Assembly (NCBI RefSeq): GCF_019428685.1
Contig: NZ_CP080095.1
Span: 496,001-560,000 of the forward strand
Direction of reading: 5' to 3'
Origin: Paraburkholderia edwinii
GTDB lineage: Bacteria > Pseudomonadota > Gammaproteobacteria > Burkholderiales > Burkholderiaceae
DNA length: 64,000 nt
A program made the translations under genes and the position numbers. Of the stretch, positions 43,899 through 52,337 are shown in pieces. The notes under the pieces were generated by a model. It ran no database searches. It saw nothing but the letters and a program-made list of their open reading frames with translations, and was not told where the DNA came from. Position 1 is the stretch's first letter, and each line of letters begins with the position of its first letter.

Positions 43899-44729
43899 AT
43901 GAACCCCATCGAACTTTCATTCGAATTCTTTCCGCCTAAAACGCAGGAAGGCGTCGAGAAGCTGCGCGCGACGCGCGAGCAGCTGCTTCCGCTCAGGCCG
44001 AAGTTTGTGTCGGTCACATTCGGCGCGGGCGGCTCGACGCAGCAAGGCACACTCGATACCGTCATCGAGATGTCGAAAGGCGGGCTCGAAGCGGCGCCGC
44101 ATCTTTCGTGCATCGGCTCGTCGAAAGACGACCTGCGTCGGATTCTCACCGAGTACCGCTCGCATGGCATTCGCCATATCGTCGCGTTGCGCGGCGATCT
44201 GCCGTCGGGTATGGGCTCGGTCGGCGAGCTGCGTTACGCGTCGGAACTCGTCAGCTTTATCCGCGCCGAATTCGGCGACTGGTTTCATATCGAAGTCGCC
44301 GCGTATCCGGAATACCATCCGCAGTCGCGCACGCCGCGGCACGATCTCGAGAATTTCGCGCGCAAGGTGAAAGCCGGCGCCGATTCCGCGATCACGCAGT
44401 ATTTCTTTAATGCGGATGCGTACTTCCAGTTCGTCGACGACGCGCGCAAGCTCGGCGTCGATGTGCCGATCGTGCCCGGCATCATGCCGATCACAAACTA
44501 CTCGCAGCTGATGCGCTTCTCCGAAATGTGCGGCGCCGAAGTGCCGCGCTGGATCGCGCGGCGGCTCGAGAGTTTCGGCGACGACCGCGAGTCGATTCGC
44601 GCGTTCGGGATCGACGTGGTAACCGGGCTGTGCCAGCGGCTCGTCGATGCGGGCGTGCCGGGCCTGCATTTCTATACGCTCAACGCCGCCGCGTCGACGA
44701 AGACGATTTGCGAGCGGCTCGGCCTGTAG
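43899..44729 (+). CDS. metF: Methylenetetrahydrofolate reductase
   Basis: MetF reduces 5,10-methylene-THF to 5-methyl-THF, which supplies the methyl group for methionine synthesis. The 276-residue product opens MNPIELSFEFFPPKTQEG, where Glu9 is the predicted catalytic acid. It also has FVSVTFGAGGSTQQGTLDTV, ALRGDLPSG and EVAAYPEYHPQ, all family motifs, with QYFFNADAYFQFVDDARKLG further on. It shares the methyl cycle with ahcY upstream. A long palindrome follows. Confidence 0.97.
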   Translation: MNPIELSFEFFPPKTQEGVEKLRATREQLLPLRPKFVSVTFGAGGSTQQGTLDTVIEMSKGGLEAAPHLSCIGSSKDDLRRILTEYRSHGIRHIVALRGDLPSGMGSVGELRYASELVSFIRAEFGDWFHIEVAAYPEYHPQSRTPRHDLENFARKVKAGADSAITQYFFNADAYFQFVDDARKLGVDVPIVPGIMPITNYSQLMRFSEMCGAEVPRWIARRLESFGDDRESIRAFGIDVVTGLCQRLVDAGVPGLHFYTLNAAASTKTICERLGL

Positions 44730-44774
44730 GCTCGGGGCTGCATATCACCCGCTGCGCATAGCTCATGCTGTGAT

Positions 44775-44810
44775 CCAAACGTCTTGCGCGAGATCGCGCA
44801 AGACGTTTGG
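44775..44810. terminator. 36-bp perfect palindrome after metF
   Basis: Two perfect 17-bp arms beginning CCAAACGTCTTGCGCGA and ending TCGCGCAAGACGTTTGG are separated by only GA. It lies 45 bp after the metF stop. It is long for a simple terminator and no T run follows on either strand, so a bidirectional terminator, an mRNA stabiliser or a protein-binding site are all possible. Confidence 0.6.
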
Positions 44811-44829
44811 CAGCACAAAGCGCTAATCA

Positions 44830-44928
44830 GGCCAACTCGAGGCCAACTCGAGGCCAACTCGAGGCCAACTCAAGACCAAATCAAGGTCAACCCGGAGCCT
44901 ACCTCGGGCCAACCTGGGACCAACCCAG
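44830..44928. repeat. 11-bp tandem repeat, about nine units
   Basis: Units of exactly 11 bp run from 44830 to 44928: three perfect ggccaactcga, one ggccaactcaa, then five increasingly diverged units such as gaccaaatcaa and ggccaacctgg. The 11-bp period does not keep a reading frame, so it is not coding. It lies between metF and dppA. The remaining 44929-45061 holds the dppA leader with no recognised element. Confidence 0.85.
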
Positions 44929-45061
44929 GGCCGCGCTGCCACCCCCTCCCTATACATGTTTCAACGTTTGCGCCACCGGATTTTGTCCGCTTGTGAGGGC
45001 CCGTAAAGCTCAGTAATATCGCGCTACGCTGGCTTTGACCGGTTAAAAACGTGGAGGAAAC

Positions 45062-46693
45062 ATGAAACAAAACAGACTGTTGCGCGCGCTCCGGCTCACG
45101 ACGCTGAGCGCGGCCGCAGCGGCATCGATGGTGGGCGCCCAACTGGCGAACGCTGCCGATATCCCGAACAAAACCCTCGTCTACTGCTCAGAAGGCAGCC
45201 CTGCGGGTTTCGATCCGGCGCAATACACGACGGGCGTGGATTTCACCGCGAACACGTTCACCGTTTATAACCGTCTCGTCGAATTCGAGCGCGGCGGCAC
45301 GAAGGTCGAACCGGGCCTTGCCGAAAAGTGGGACGTGTCGCCGGACGGCAAAACGTATACGTTCCATCTGCGCCACGGCGTCAAATTCCAGACCACTTCG
45401 TTTTTCAAACCGACGCGCGAGTTCAACGCCGATGACGTGATCTTCACGTTCCAGCGCATGCTCGATCCGAACCAGCCGTTCCGCAAGGCGTACCCGGTGC
45501 AGTTCCCGTACTTCAGCGACATGGGCCTCGACAAGCTGATCACGAAGGTCGAAAAGGTCGACCCGTACACGGTGAAATTCACGCTTGCCGAAGTGAACGC
45601 GCCGTTTATCCAGAACCTCGCGATGGAATACGCGTCGATTCTGTCGGCGGAATACACAGACCAGCTGTTGAAGGAAGGCAAGGCCGCCGACATCAACCAG
45701 AAGCCGGTCGGCACGGGCCCGTTTATCTTCAAGAGCTACACGAAGGACGCGACGATCCGTTTCGACGGCAATCCTGATTACTGGAAGCCGAACACGGTGA
45801 AGGTGTCGAAGCTGATCTTCTCGATCACGCCCGACCCGGGCGTGCGCGTACAGAAGCTGAAGGCCGGCGAATGCCAGGTGATGAGCTATCCGCGTCCGGC
45901 GGACATCGCGCCGCTGAAGGCGGACAACAACATCGCGATGCCGTCGCAAGCGGGCTTCAACCTCGGCTACCTCGCGTACAACGTCACGCACAAGCCGCTC
46001 GACAAGGTCGAAGTGCGCGAAGCGCTCGATATGGCGATCAACAAGAAAGCGATCATCGATTCGGTCTACCAGGGCGCGGGCCAGCTCGCGACGAACCCGA
46101 TGCCGCCGACGCAATGGTCGTACGACAAATCGCTGAAGGTGCCGTCGTACGATCCCGACAAGGCCAAGGCGCTGCTCGCCAAGGCGGGCTTCCCGAGCGG
46201 CTTCGAGATCACGTTGTGGGCGATGCCCGTGCAGCGTCCGTACAACCCGAACGGCAAGCTGATGGCCGAAATGATCCAGGCCGACTGGGCGAAGATCGGC
46301 GTGAAGGCGAAGATCGTCACGTACGAGTGGGGCGAGTACATCAAGCGTGCGCACGCGGGTGAAGACGATACGATGCTGATCGGCTGGACCGGCGACAATG
46401 GCGATCCGGACAACTGGCTCGGCACGCTGCTCGGCTGCGACGCGGTGAATGGCAATAACTTCTCGAAGTGGTGTTACAAGCCATTCGACGAGCTCGTGAA
46501 AAAGGGCCGCGAAACCAACGGCCAGGACGCACGCACGAAGTTTTATGTGCAGGCGCAACAGATTTTTGCGGAACAACTGCCGTTCTCGCCGATCGCACAC
46601 TCGACCGTTTATCAGCCGATGAGCAAGAAGGTCACCGACATGCGCATCGAATCGCTCGGTTACCTGCGCTTCGACGGCGTCGGCATGCAGTAG
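45062..46693 (+). CDS. dppA: Dipeptide ABC transporter, periplasmic binding protein
   Basis: DppA binds di- or oligopeptides in the periplasm and delivers them to DppBC. The 543-residue product has a signal peptide (cleavage near NAAD, about residue 32) and the family blocks LVYCSEGSPAGFDPAQYTTG, YNRLVEFERG, DVIFTFQRMLDPN and NLGYLAYNVTHKPLDKVEVR. It ends with typical DppA/OppA sequences. A GGAGG site precedes the ATG. It heads the dppABCDF operon; a 157-bp gap to dppB leaves room for a stabilising element. Confidence 0.96.
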   Translation: MKQNRLLRALRLTTLSAAAAASMVGAQLANAADIPNKTLVYCSEGSPAGFDPAQYTTGVDFTANTFTVYNRLVEFERGGTKVEPGLAEKWDVSPDGKTYTFHLRHGVKFQTTSFFKPTREFNADDVIFTFQRMLDPNQPFRKAYPVQFPYFSDMGLDKLITKVEKVDPYTVKFTLAEVNAPFIQNLAMEYASILSAEYTDQLLKEGKAADINQKPVGTGPFIFKSYTKDATIRFDGNPDYWKPNTVKVSKLIFSITPDPGVRVQKLKAGECQVMSYPRPADIAPLKADNNIAMPSQAGFNLGYLAYNVTHKPLDKVEVREALDMAINKKAIIDSVYQGAGQLATNPMPPTQWSYDKSLKVPSYDPDKAKALLAKAGFPSGFEITLWAMPVQRPYNPNGKLMAEMIQADWAKIGVKAKIVTYEWGEYIKRAHAGEDDTMLIGWTGDNGDPDNWLGTLLGCDAVNGNNFSKWCYKPFDELVKKGRETNGQDARTKFYVQAQQIFAEQLPFSPIAHSTVYQPMSKKVTDMRIESLGYLRFDGVGMQ

Positions 46694-46850
46694 TGCGGCC
46701 CGTCGTGACACGCCGCGGCGATCATACGCATAACCCGCCGCGGTAAGTTTTTCGCACGGTTAAGAAGACTGGTCGAAACTGTCCGGCGACGGGGTCACGA
46801 GCCCTTGTCGCCGGTTGCATTTTTCCCCATCCAACCCATAGGGACGTTCC

Positions 46851-47864
46851 ATGTTCCGATTCGTTTTGCGCCGCATCGGGATGGTGATACCGACTTTCAT
46901 CGGCATTACGATCCTTGCGTTCGCGCTTATCCATCTGATTCCCGGCGACCCCATCGAGGTGATGATGGGCGAGCGCGGCGTCGACCCGGCTACGCATGCC
47001 GCGGCGCTGCACCGCCTCGGGCTCGACGAGCCGCTGCCGCTTCAATATTTGCACTATGTCGGCCGCGCGCTGTCCGGCAATCTCGGCACGTCGTTCATCA
47101 CGAACACGAGCGTGATGGGCGAATTCCTGGCGCGCTTTCCGGCCACGGTCGAGCTGTCGATCTGCGCGATGCTGTTCGCGCTCGTGGTCGGCTTGCCGGC
47201 CGGCGTGTTTGCCGCGCTCAAACGCGGCACCGTCGTCGATCACGGCGTGATGGGCACCGCGCTCACCGGTTACTCGATGCCGATCTTCTGGTGGGGCTTG
47301 ATCCTCATCATGGTGTTTTCGGCGAAGCTCGGCTGGACGCCGGTGTCGGGCCGCATCGCGGTCGAATACGACATTCCGCATGTCACAGGCTTTCTGCTGA
47401 TCGACTCGCTTCTGCCCGGCACCGACGAAGGCTCGTTCCGCTCCGCGGTCAGCCATCTGATTCTGCCGGCGATCGTGCTCGGCACGATTCCGCTTGCGGT
47501 GGTTGCGCGCATGACGCGCTCGTCGATGCTCGAAGTGCTGCGCGAAGACTATATCCGCACCGCGCGCGCGAAAGGCTTGTCGCCGGTGCGTGTGGTCGTC
47601 GTGCATGCATTGCGCAATGCGCTGATTCCGGTCGTCACGGTAATCGGTCTACAGGTCGGCACGCTGCTCGCGGGCGCCGTGCTGACCGAGACGCTGTTCT
47701 CGTGGCCCGGTATCGGCAAGTGGCTGATCGATGCGATCAGCCGGCGCGACTATCCGGTCGTGCAGGGCGGTATCCTGATGATCGCCACGCTTGTCATTGT
47801 TGTGAACCTCGTCGTCGACCTGCTGTACGGCGTGTTGAATCCGCGCATTCGCCATACGAGGTAA
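46851..47864 (+). CDS. dppB: Dipeptide ABC transporter permease DppB
   Basis: DppB is one of the two membrane subunits. The 337-residue product starts MFRFVLRRIGMVIPTFIGIT, the family N-terminus, and has six membrane helices. It carries the cytoplasmic EAA loop ARAKGLSPVRVVVVHALRNA that contacts the ATPases. A run of three hairpins lies between it and dppC. Confidence 0.96.
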   Translation: MFRFVLRRIGMVIPTFIGITILAFALIHLIPGDPIEVMMGERGVDPATHAAALHRLGLDEPLPLQYLHYVGRALSGNLGTSFITNTSVMGEFLARFPATVELSICAMLFALVVGLPAGVFAALKRGTVVDHGVMGTALTGYSMPIFWWGLILIMVFSAKLGWTPVSGRIAVEYDIPHVTGFLLIDSLLPGTDEGSFRSAVSHLILPAIVLGTIPLAVVARMTRSSMLEVLREDYIRTARAKGLSPVRVVVVHALRNALIPVVTVIGLQVGTLLAGAVLTETLFSWPGIGKWLIDAISRRDYPVVQGGILMIATLVIVVNLVVDLLYGVLNPRIRHTR

Positions 47865-47900
47865 AGAATGGACTACCCCCACGCTCACATTCGTTCCCTG

Positions 47901-47959
47901 TCCCCCAAGGGGACTTCCTATGGGGCGCCCCCCGAGGGGGCGCATGCCTCCCTTGAGGC
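47901..47959. repeat. Three GC-rich hairpins between dppB and dppC
   Basis: Hairpins are TCCCC/GGGGA (47901-47913), GCGCCCCC/GGGGGCGC with a 3-nt loop (47925-47943) and GCCTC/GAGGC (47946-47959). The array resembles an intergenic palindromic repeat found in many copies in betaproteobacterial genomes; that match is from memory. It probably protects or attenuates the mRNA between the two permease genes. Confidence 0.55.
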
Positions 47960-47974
47960 GGCTCGGCGGGAGGC

Positions 47975-48895
47975 ATGATGGCAGACATCCAGAACACAGT
48001 CCCCCAGTCGGTCACTCCGCCAAGCGGCCGGGCAATCGCCGCGCGTGAATTCTGGGCCAACTTCTCGCGCAATCACGGCGCGGTCGGCGCCGGCATCATC
48101 GTGCTCGTGCTGGTGGTGATCGCGATCTTCGCGCCGCTGATTGCTCCGCACAGCCCGATCGAGCAGTACCGCGATTCGGTGAAAATTCCGCCCGCGTGGC
48201 TCGACGGCGGCAACTGGAAGTTCATCTTCGGCACCGACGAAGCGGGCCGCGACATCCTTTCGCGACTCATGTACGGCGCGCGGCTGTCGCTCTGGATCGG
48301 TTGCGTATCGGTGGTGCTCGCGCTGGTTCCCGGCATCGTGCTTGGCCTGATCGCCGCGTTCTTCGACAAGTGGGCCGACACGCCGATCATGCGCGTCATG
48401 GACGTGCTGCTCGCGCTGCCGTCGCTGCTGCTTGCGGTTGCCGTGGTTGCAATCATCGGTCCGGGCCTCTTCAATACGATGTTCGCGATTGCGATCGTCG
48501 CGCTGCCGGGCTACGTGCGGTTGACGCGCGCATCGGCGCTCGGGGAACTGCACAAGGAATACGTGATGGCGTCGCGCGTCGCGGGCGCCGGCACGCTGCG
48601 GCTCATGTTCTCGCAAGTGCTGCCGAACTGCACCGCGCCGCTGATCGTGCAGGCCACGCTCGGCTTTTCGTCGGCCATTCTCGATGCGGCGGCACTCGGC
48701 TTCCTCGGCCTCGGTGTCCAGCCGCCGTCGGCCGAGTGGGGCGCGATGCTCGCGTCCGCGCGCGACTATATCGACAGCGCATGGTGGATCGTCACGATGC
48801 CCGGTCTCTCGATTCTGATCTCGGTGCTGGCGATCAACCTGCTCGGCGACGGGCTGCGCGATGCGCTCGATCCCAAACTGAAACGGATGGCCTGA
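47975..48895 (+). CDS. dppC: Dipeptide ABC transporter permease DppC
   Basis: DppC pairs with DppB in the membrane. The 306-residue product has six predicted helices, the [20 protein letters not shown] motif typical of DppC/OppC and an EAA loop [20 protein letters not shown]. The tandem ATGs at 47975 and 47978 follow GGGAGG. dppD starts one base after its stop. Confidence 0.96.
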   Translation: MMADIQNTVPQSVTPPSGRAIAAREFWANFSRNHGAVGAGIIVLVLVVIAIFAPLIAPHSPIEQYRDSVKIPPAWLDGGNWKFIFGTDEAGRDILSRLMYGARLSLWIGCVSVVLALVPGIVLGLIAAFFDKWADTPIMRVMDVLLALPSLLLAVAVVAIIGPGLFNTMFAIAIVALPGYVRLTRASALGELHKEYVMASRVAGAGTLRLMFSQVLPNCTAPLIVQATLGFSSAILDAAALGFLGLGVQPPSAEWGAMLASARDYIDSAWWIVTMPGLSILISVLAINLLGDGLRDALDPKLKRMA

Positions 48896-48896
48896 C

Positions 48897-49931
48897 ATGA
48901 ATGATCAAATGCGCGACCAGACGCGCGATCAGATGCGCGATCTGTTGACCATCCGCAATCTCGCAGTCGACTTCGGCGGCCTCGCCGCGGTGGACCGCGT
49001 CAATCTCAATGTCGCGCCGGGCGAAGTGGTTGGCGTGGTCGGCGAATCGGGCTCGGGCAAGAGCGTGACGATGATGGCGCTGATGGGCCTGATCGACGCG
49101 CCCGGCAAGGTGACGGCCGACGAAATCACCTTCGACGGCAGGAATCTGCTGACCGCATCGCCGAAAGAGCGCCGCAAGGTGATCGGCAAAGACATCGCGA
49201 TGGTGTTTCAGGACGCGCTGACGAGCCTGAACCCGAGCTATACGGTCGGCTATCAGATCAAGGAAGTGCTGAAGCTGCACGAAGGATTGCGCGGCGATGC
49301 GCTCGACAAACGCGCGCTCGAACTGCTCGATCAGGTCGGCATTCCCGATGCGAAGAACCGCATCGGTTCGTTTCCGCATCAGATGTCGGGCGGCATGAAC
49401 CAGCGCGTGATGATCGCGATGGCCGTTGCGTGCAATCCGAAGCTGCTGATCGCCGACGAACCGACCACCGCGCTCGACGTGACGATCCAGGCGCAGATCA
49501 TGCAGCTGCTCGTGCAATTGCAGAAGGAGCGCGGCATGGCGCTCGTGCTGATCTCGCACGATCTGGCCGTGGTGTCGGAAGTCGCGCAGCGCGTTGCGGT
49601 GATGTACGCGGGCGAGATTATCGAAACGAACCGCGTGCCCGAGATCTTCGCGGCGCCTCATCATCCGTACACCGAAGCGCTGCTGGCCGCGATTCCCGAG
49701 CACAACGTCGGCGCGGTTCGTCTCGCCGCGCTGCCGGGCCTCGTTCCGGGCCGCGACGACCGGCCGAAGGGCTGCCTGTTCGCGCCGCGCTGCAAGTACG
49801 TCGTCGACGATTGCATGAAGGCGCGGCCGGCGCTTGGCGGCTTGCCCAATCACGACGACACGGTTCGGGTTCGCTGCATCAAGCCGCTGAACCTCGCGGC
49901 CGATGCGATTCAACACGGAGGCGCACGATGA
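48897..49931 (+). CDS. dppD: Dipeptide ABC transporter ATPase DppD
   Basis: DppD is one of two ATPases driving uptake. The 344-residue product has Walker A GESGSGKS at 49-56, signature MSGGMNQR, Walker [14 protein letters not shown], and the C-terminal oligopeptide-transporter domain with cysteines ([15 protein letters not shown]) that binds an iron-sulphur cluster in relatives. The N-terminus holds three copies of a 12-bp unit giving [12 protein letters not shown], an odd extension before [11 protein letters not shown]. Confidence 0.96.
   Translation: MNDQMRDQTRDQMRDLLTIRNLAVDFGGLAAVDRVNLNVAPGEVVGVVGESGSGKSVTMMALMGLIDAPGKVTADEITFDGRNLLTASPKERRKVIGKDIAMVFQDALTSLNPSYTVGYQIKEVLKLHEGLRGDALDKRALELLDQVGIPDAKNRIGSFPHQMSGGMNQRVMIAMAVACNPKLLIADEPTTALDVTIQAQIMQLLVQLQKERGMALVLISHDLAVVSEVAQRVAVMYAGEIIETNRVPEIFAAPHHPYTEALLAAIPEHNVGAVRLAALPGLVPGRDDRPKGCLFAPRCKYVVDDCMKARPALGGLPNHDDTVRVRCIKPLNLAADAIQHGGAR
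48906..48941 (+). repeat. 12-bp repeat at the 5' end of dppD
   Basis: Units caaatgcgcgac, cagacgcgcgat and cagatgcgcgat are in frame and encode Q(M/T)RD three times. It is unusual in lying at a gene's start, directly after the dppC stop at 48895. Confidence 0.75.
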
Positions 49932-50953
49932 ATGCAGTACCTGAAACGCGCCGCCCGGGTGCCGCTGCCGGCGGCGACGCTGTGCTGGTGGCCGAGCAGC
50001 TTGCGAAGCACTACGACGTGAAGCGCGGCATGTTCGGCCACGGCACGGTGAAGGCGTTGAACGGCGTGTCGTTTTCGCTGACGCGCGGGCGCACGCTGGC
50101 GGTGGTCGGCGAATCCGGCTGCGGCAAATCGACGCTCGCGCGCCAACTGACGATGATCGAATCGCCCACCGCCGGGCGTCTGCTGATCGACGGCGAGGAT
50201 GTGGCCGGCGCCGATCACGCGAAGATTGCGGCGTTGCGCCGGCGCGTGCAGATGGTGTTCCAGAATCCGTTTGCGTCGCTGAACCCGCGCAAGACCGTCG
50301 AGCAGACGCTCGGCGAGCCGCTCGCGATCAACACGCCGCTCACCGCGGCCGAGCGCGCCGAACGCATCGCGCACATGATGCGCACCGTCGGGCTGCGGCC
50401 CGAGCACGCGAAGCGCTACCCGCATATGTTCTCGGGCGGGCAGCGGCAGCGGGTCGCGATTGCGCGGGCGATGATTCTCGATCCGCAGATCGTCGTCGCC
50501 GACGAACCGGTGTCTGCACTCGATGTGTCGATCCAGGCGCAGATTCTTAATCTTTTTATGGATCTGCAAGACGAGTTTAAGACTAGCTACGTCTTTATCT
50601 CGCACAATCTGGCCGTGGTTGAGCATATCGCCGACGATGTGATGGTGATGTATTTCGGCGGCGTCGCCGAACTCGGCGACAATAAGACGATCTTCGAAAG
50701 GCCGCGTCATCCGTACACGCGGGCGCTGATGTCTGCGACGCCGTCGATCTTCGAAGCGGACCGGCGGATCCGGATCAGGCTGCAAGGCGAAATGCCGTCG
50801 CCGCTGAATCCGCCGTCGGGATGTACTTTCCATCAGCGTTGCCCGTATGCGATCGACCGGTGCCGTCAGGAGGAACCGAAGCTGCGTGAAGTGGATGGCC
50901 GTCAGGTGTCGTGTCACCGCGCCGAGGAGGTGGGGGACGCGGCGGATGCCTGA
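49928..50953 (+). CDS. dppF: Dipeptide ABC transporter ATPase DppF
   Basis: DppF is the second ATPase. The 341-residue product has Walker A GESGCGKS at 61-68, signature FSGGQRQR, Walker [14 protein letters not shown] and the C-terminal cysteine region ([16 protein letters not shown]). The ATG at 49928 overlaps the dppD stop (ATGA). It ends the operon. Confidence 0.96.
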   Translation: MNAVPETRRPGAAAGGDAVLVAEQLAKHYDVKRGMFGHGTVKALNGVSFSLTRGRTLAVVGESGCGKSTLARQLTMIESPTAGRLLIDGEDVAGADHAKIAALRRRVQMVFQNPFASLNPRKTVEQTLGEPLAINTPLTAAERAERIAHMMRTVGLRPEHAKRYPHMFSGGQRQRVAIARAMILDPQIVVADEPVSALDVSIQAQILNLFMDLQDEFKTSYVFISHNLAVVEHIADDVMVMYFGGVAELGDNKTIFERPRHPYTRALMSATPSIFEADRRIRIRLQGEMPSPLNPPSGCTFHQRCPYAIDRCRQEEPKLREVDGRQVSCHRAEEVGDAADA

Positions 50954-51028
50954 AACGGCGGCGGCGCGCTGCGCGGTGCGCCGCTGCGTCGATGGCGTGG
51001 GTCACCCGGTGCGCGCGTTGTGCTCAGT

Positions 51029-51087
51029 GCGCGTGTTGCGCGTGTTGCCGCAATGGTGCCTGTTGCATTTGTTGCATCTGTTGCGGC
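51029..51087 (+). repeat. Short 9-bp repeats after dppF
   Basis: gcgcgtgtt occurs twice in tandem (51029-51046), and tgttgcatt, tgttgcatc, tgttgcggc follow as three 9-bp units (51061-51087). They lie 75-130 bp after the dppF stop, in the leader of the next gene, and argue that this stretch is not coding. Confidence 0.6.
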
Positions 51088-51098
51088 GGACCCGGGCC

Positions 51099-52223
51099 AT
51101 GGTCGTCGCGCTTTGTTGTTTCCTGGTTCTGGCGGCCGGGCTGGCCTTGATCGCTTCGACGGTGCCGAGGTTAGCTGCGTGGGCGCCGGTTGCGTCGGCA
51201 TACGCGGTCGGCGACGCGGCGGCGAACACGAACGCGCAGGGCGCGGCGCGCCCGACCTTGCCGCTTCCGCATCCACCGGCTGCGCCACCGCGCGGCGGGT
51301 CGGCGGCCGCTGGGGCGCCGGCCACCAATGCGCCGCCGCCGGCGCCGGCATCCTCAGGCACCACCACGGGCGGCCCGGTTCGCCCCGAGCCGGCCCGCAT
51401 GCCGTTCTATGTCGCGACGCGCGGCGCGACGACCATCTATATTCTCGGCACGCTGCACGTCGGCGACCCGGTCGACTATCCGCCCGGGCAGCCGTTCCGG
51501 CGGCCGATTCTCGCGGCGCTCGCCGCGTCGCCGACGCTTGCGCTCGAACTGTCTCCCGACGATCTGCTCGTCTCGCAGGACGACGTATCGAAATACGGTG
51601 TGTGCCGGTATCCGTGCCTGCCGAAGCTATTGCCCGATCCGCTGTGGCGCAAGCTCGAGGCGCGCCTGCGCGACAACCCCGCGGCGCTCGACGAAATCCG
51701 CAAGATGCGGCCGTGGCTCGCGTCGCTGCTTGTCGAAACCTACGATTCGCTGAGCGCCGGGCTGCAGACCGAGTACGGCACGGAAGCGCAGTTGCAGAAT
51801 GTCTATCTGCGCCAGCGTGGCAAGATCGTCGGCCTCGAGAGGCTGACCGAACAGATGCGCGCATTCACGAGCCTCACGCTCGCGCAGCAGCGCGAAATGC
51901 TGGCGCAGGATCTCGTGCAGACACCCGCGGAAAATGTGAGTGACGTGAAGACGCTGCACCGGCTATGGCGCGTCGGCGATGCCGATGCGCTCTCCGCGTG
52001 GGAAGCGGCGAAGTCGGAAAAGCTGGCGCGCGATAAGCGCGTGTCGGATTCGATCGACAACAAGATTCTTTATGAACGCAATCGCCGGTTCGTCACGCGG
52101 ATGATCGCCATTTCGGCGCCCAACAAGCCTGTGTTCGTCGCGATCGGTGCGCTGCACCTGGGGGGCCGCAATGGCGTGCTGCAGTTGTTGCGGCAGCGCG
52201 GGTTCGTGGTCGAGCCGAGTTGA
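51099..52223 (+). CDS. TraB/GumN family protein
   Basis: TraB/GumN domain proteins are thought to be metalloprotease-like or to have unknown enzymatic roles. From ATG 51099 the 374-residue product has an N-terminal membrane or signal segment (VVALCCFLVLAAGLALIAST), a Pro/Ala-rich linker, and the family core starting FYVATRGATTIYILGTLHVG. Other typical parts are LALELSPDD and the C-terminal VFVAIGALHLGGRNGVLQLL with a GxHxxG motif. An in-frame ATG at 50946 would add 51 Arg/Cys-rich residues over a repeat region and is less likely. Confidence 0.8.
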   Translation: MVVALCCFLVLAAGLALIASTVPRLAAWAPVASAYAVGDAAANTNAQGAARPTLPLPHPPAAPPRGGSAAAGAPATNAPPPAPASSGTTTGGPVRPEPARMPFYVATRGATTIYILGTLHVGDPVDYPPGQPFRRPILAALAASPTLALELSPDDLLVSQDDVSKYGVCRYPCLPKLLPDPLWRKLEARLRDNPAALDEIRKMRPWLASLLVETYDSLSAGLQTEYGTEAQLQNVYLRQRGKIVGLERLTEQMRAFTSLTLAQQREMLAQDLVQTPAENVSDVKTLHRLWRVGDADALSAWEAAKSEKLARDKRVSDSIDNKILYERNRRFVTRMIAISAPNKPVFVAIGALHLGGRNGVLQLLRQRGFVVEPS

Positions 52224-52269
52224 GGTAACAGGCCGGTCAGATCGGCGCGGCTCAGCGCGGGTTGACGCG

Positions 52270-52299
52270 GCATCACGCAACATCACGCGACGTCACGCT
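52270..52299 (+). repeat. 10-bp tandem repeat after the TraB-type gene
   Basis: gcatcacgca, acatcacgcg and acgtcacgct are adjacent 10-bp units, 46 bp after the stop codon and before the converging TPR gene's stop. Confidence 0.65.
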
Positions 52300-52337
52300 G
52301 CATGGCGCCAACCCACCTCGTTGAACATCGTTCGACG

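Noticed and set aside
44830..44928. CRISPR-like array
   Set aside because: Units are contiguous 11-bp repeats without spacers and without nearby cas genes.
44784..44996. A small protein encoded across the 11-bp repeats
   Set aside because: The 11-bp period shifts frame in every unit, no ribosome binding site is present, and the translation is simple Pro/Gln/Asn-rich repeat sequence.
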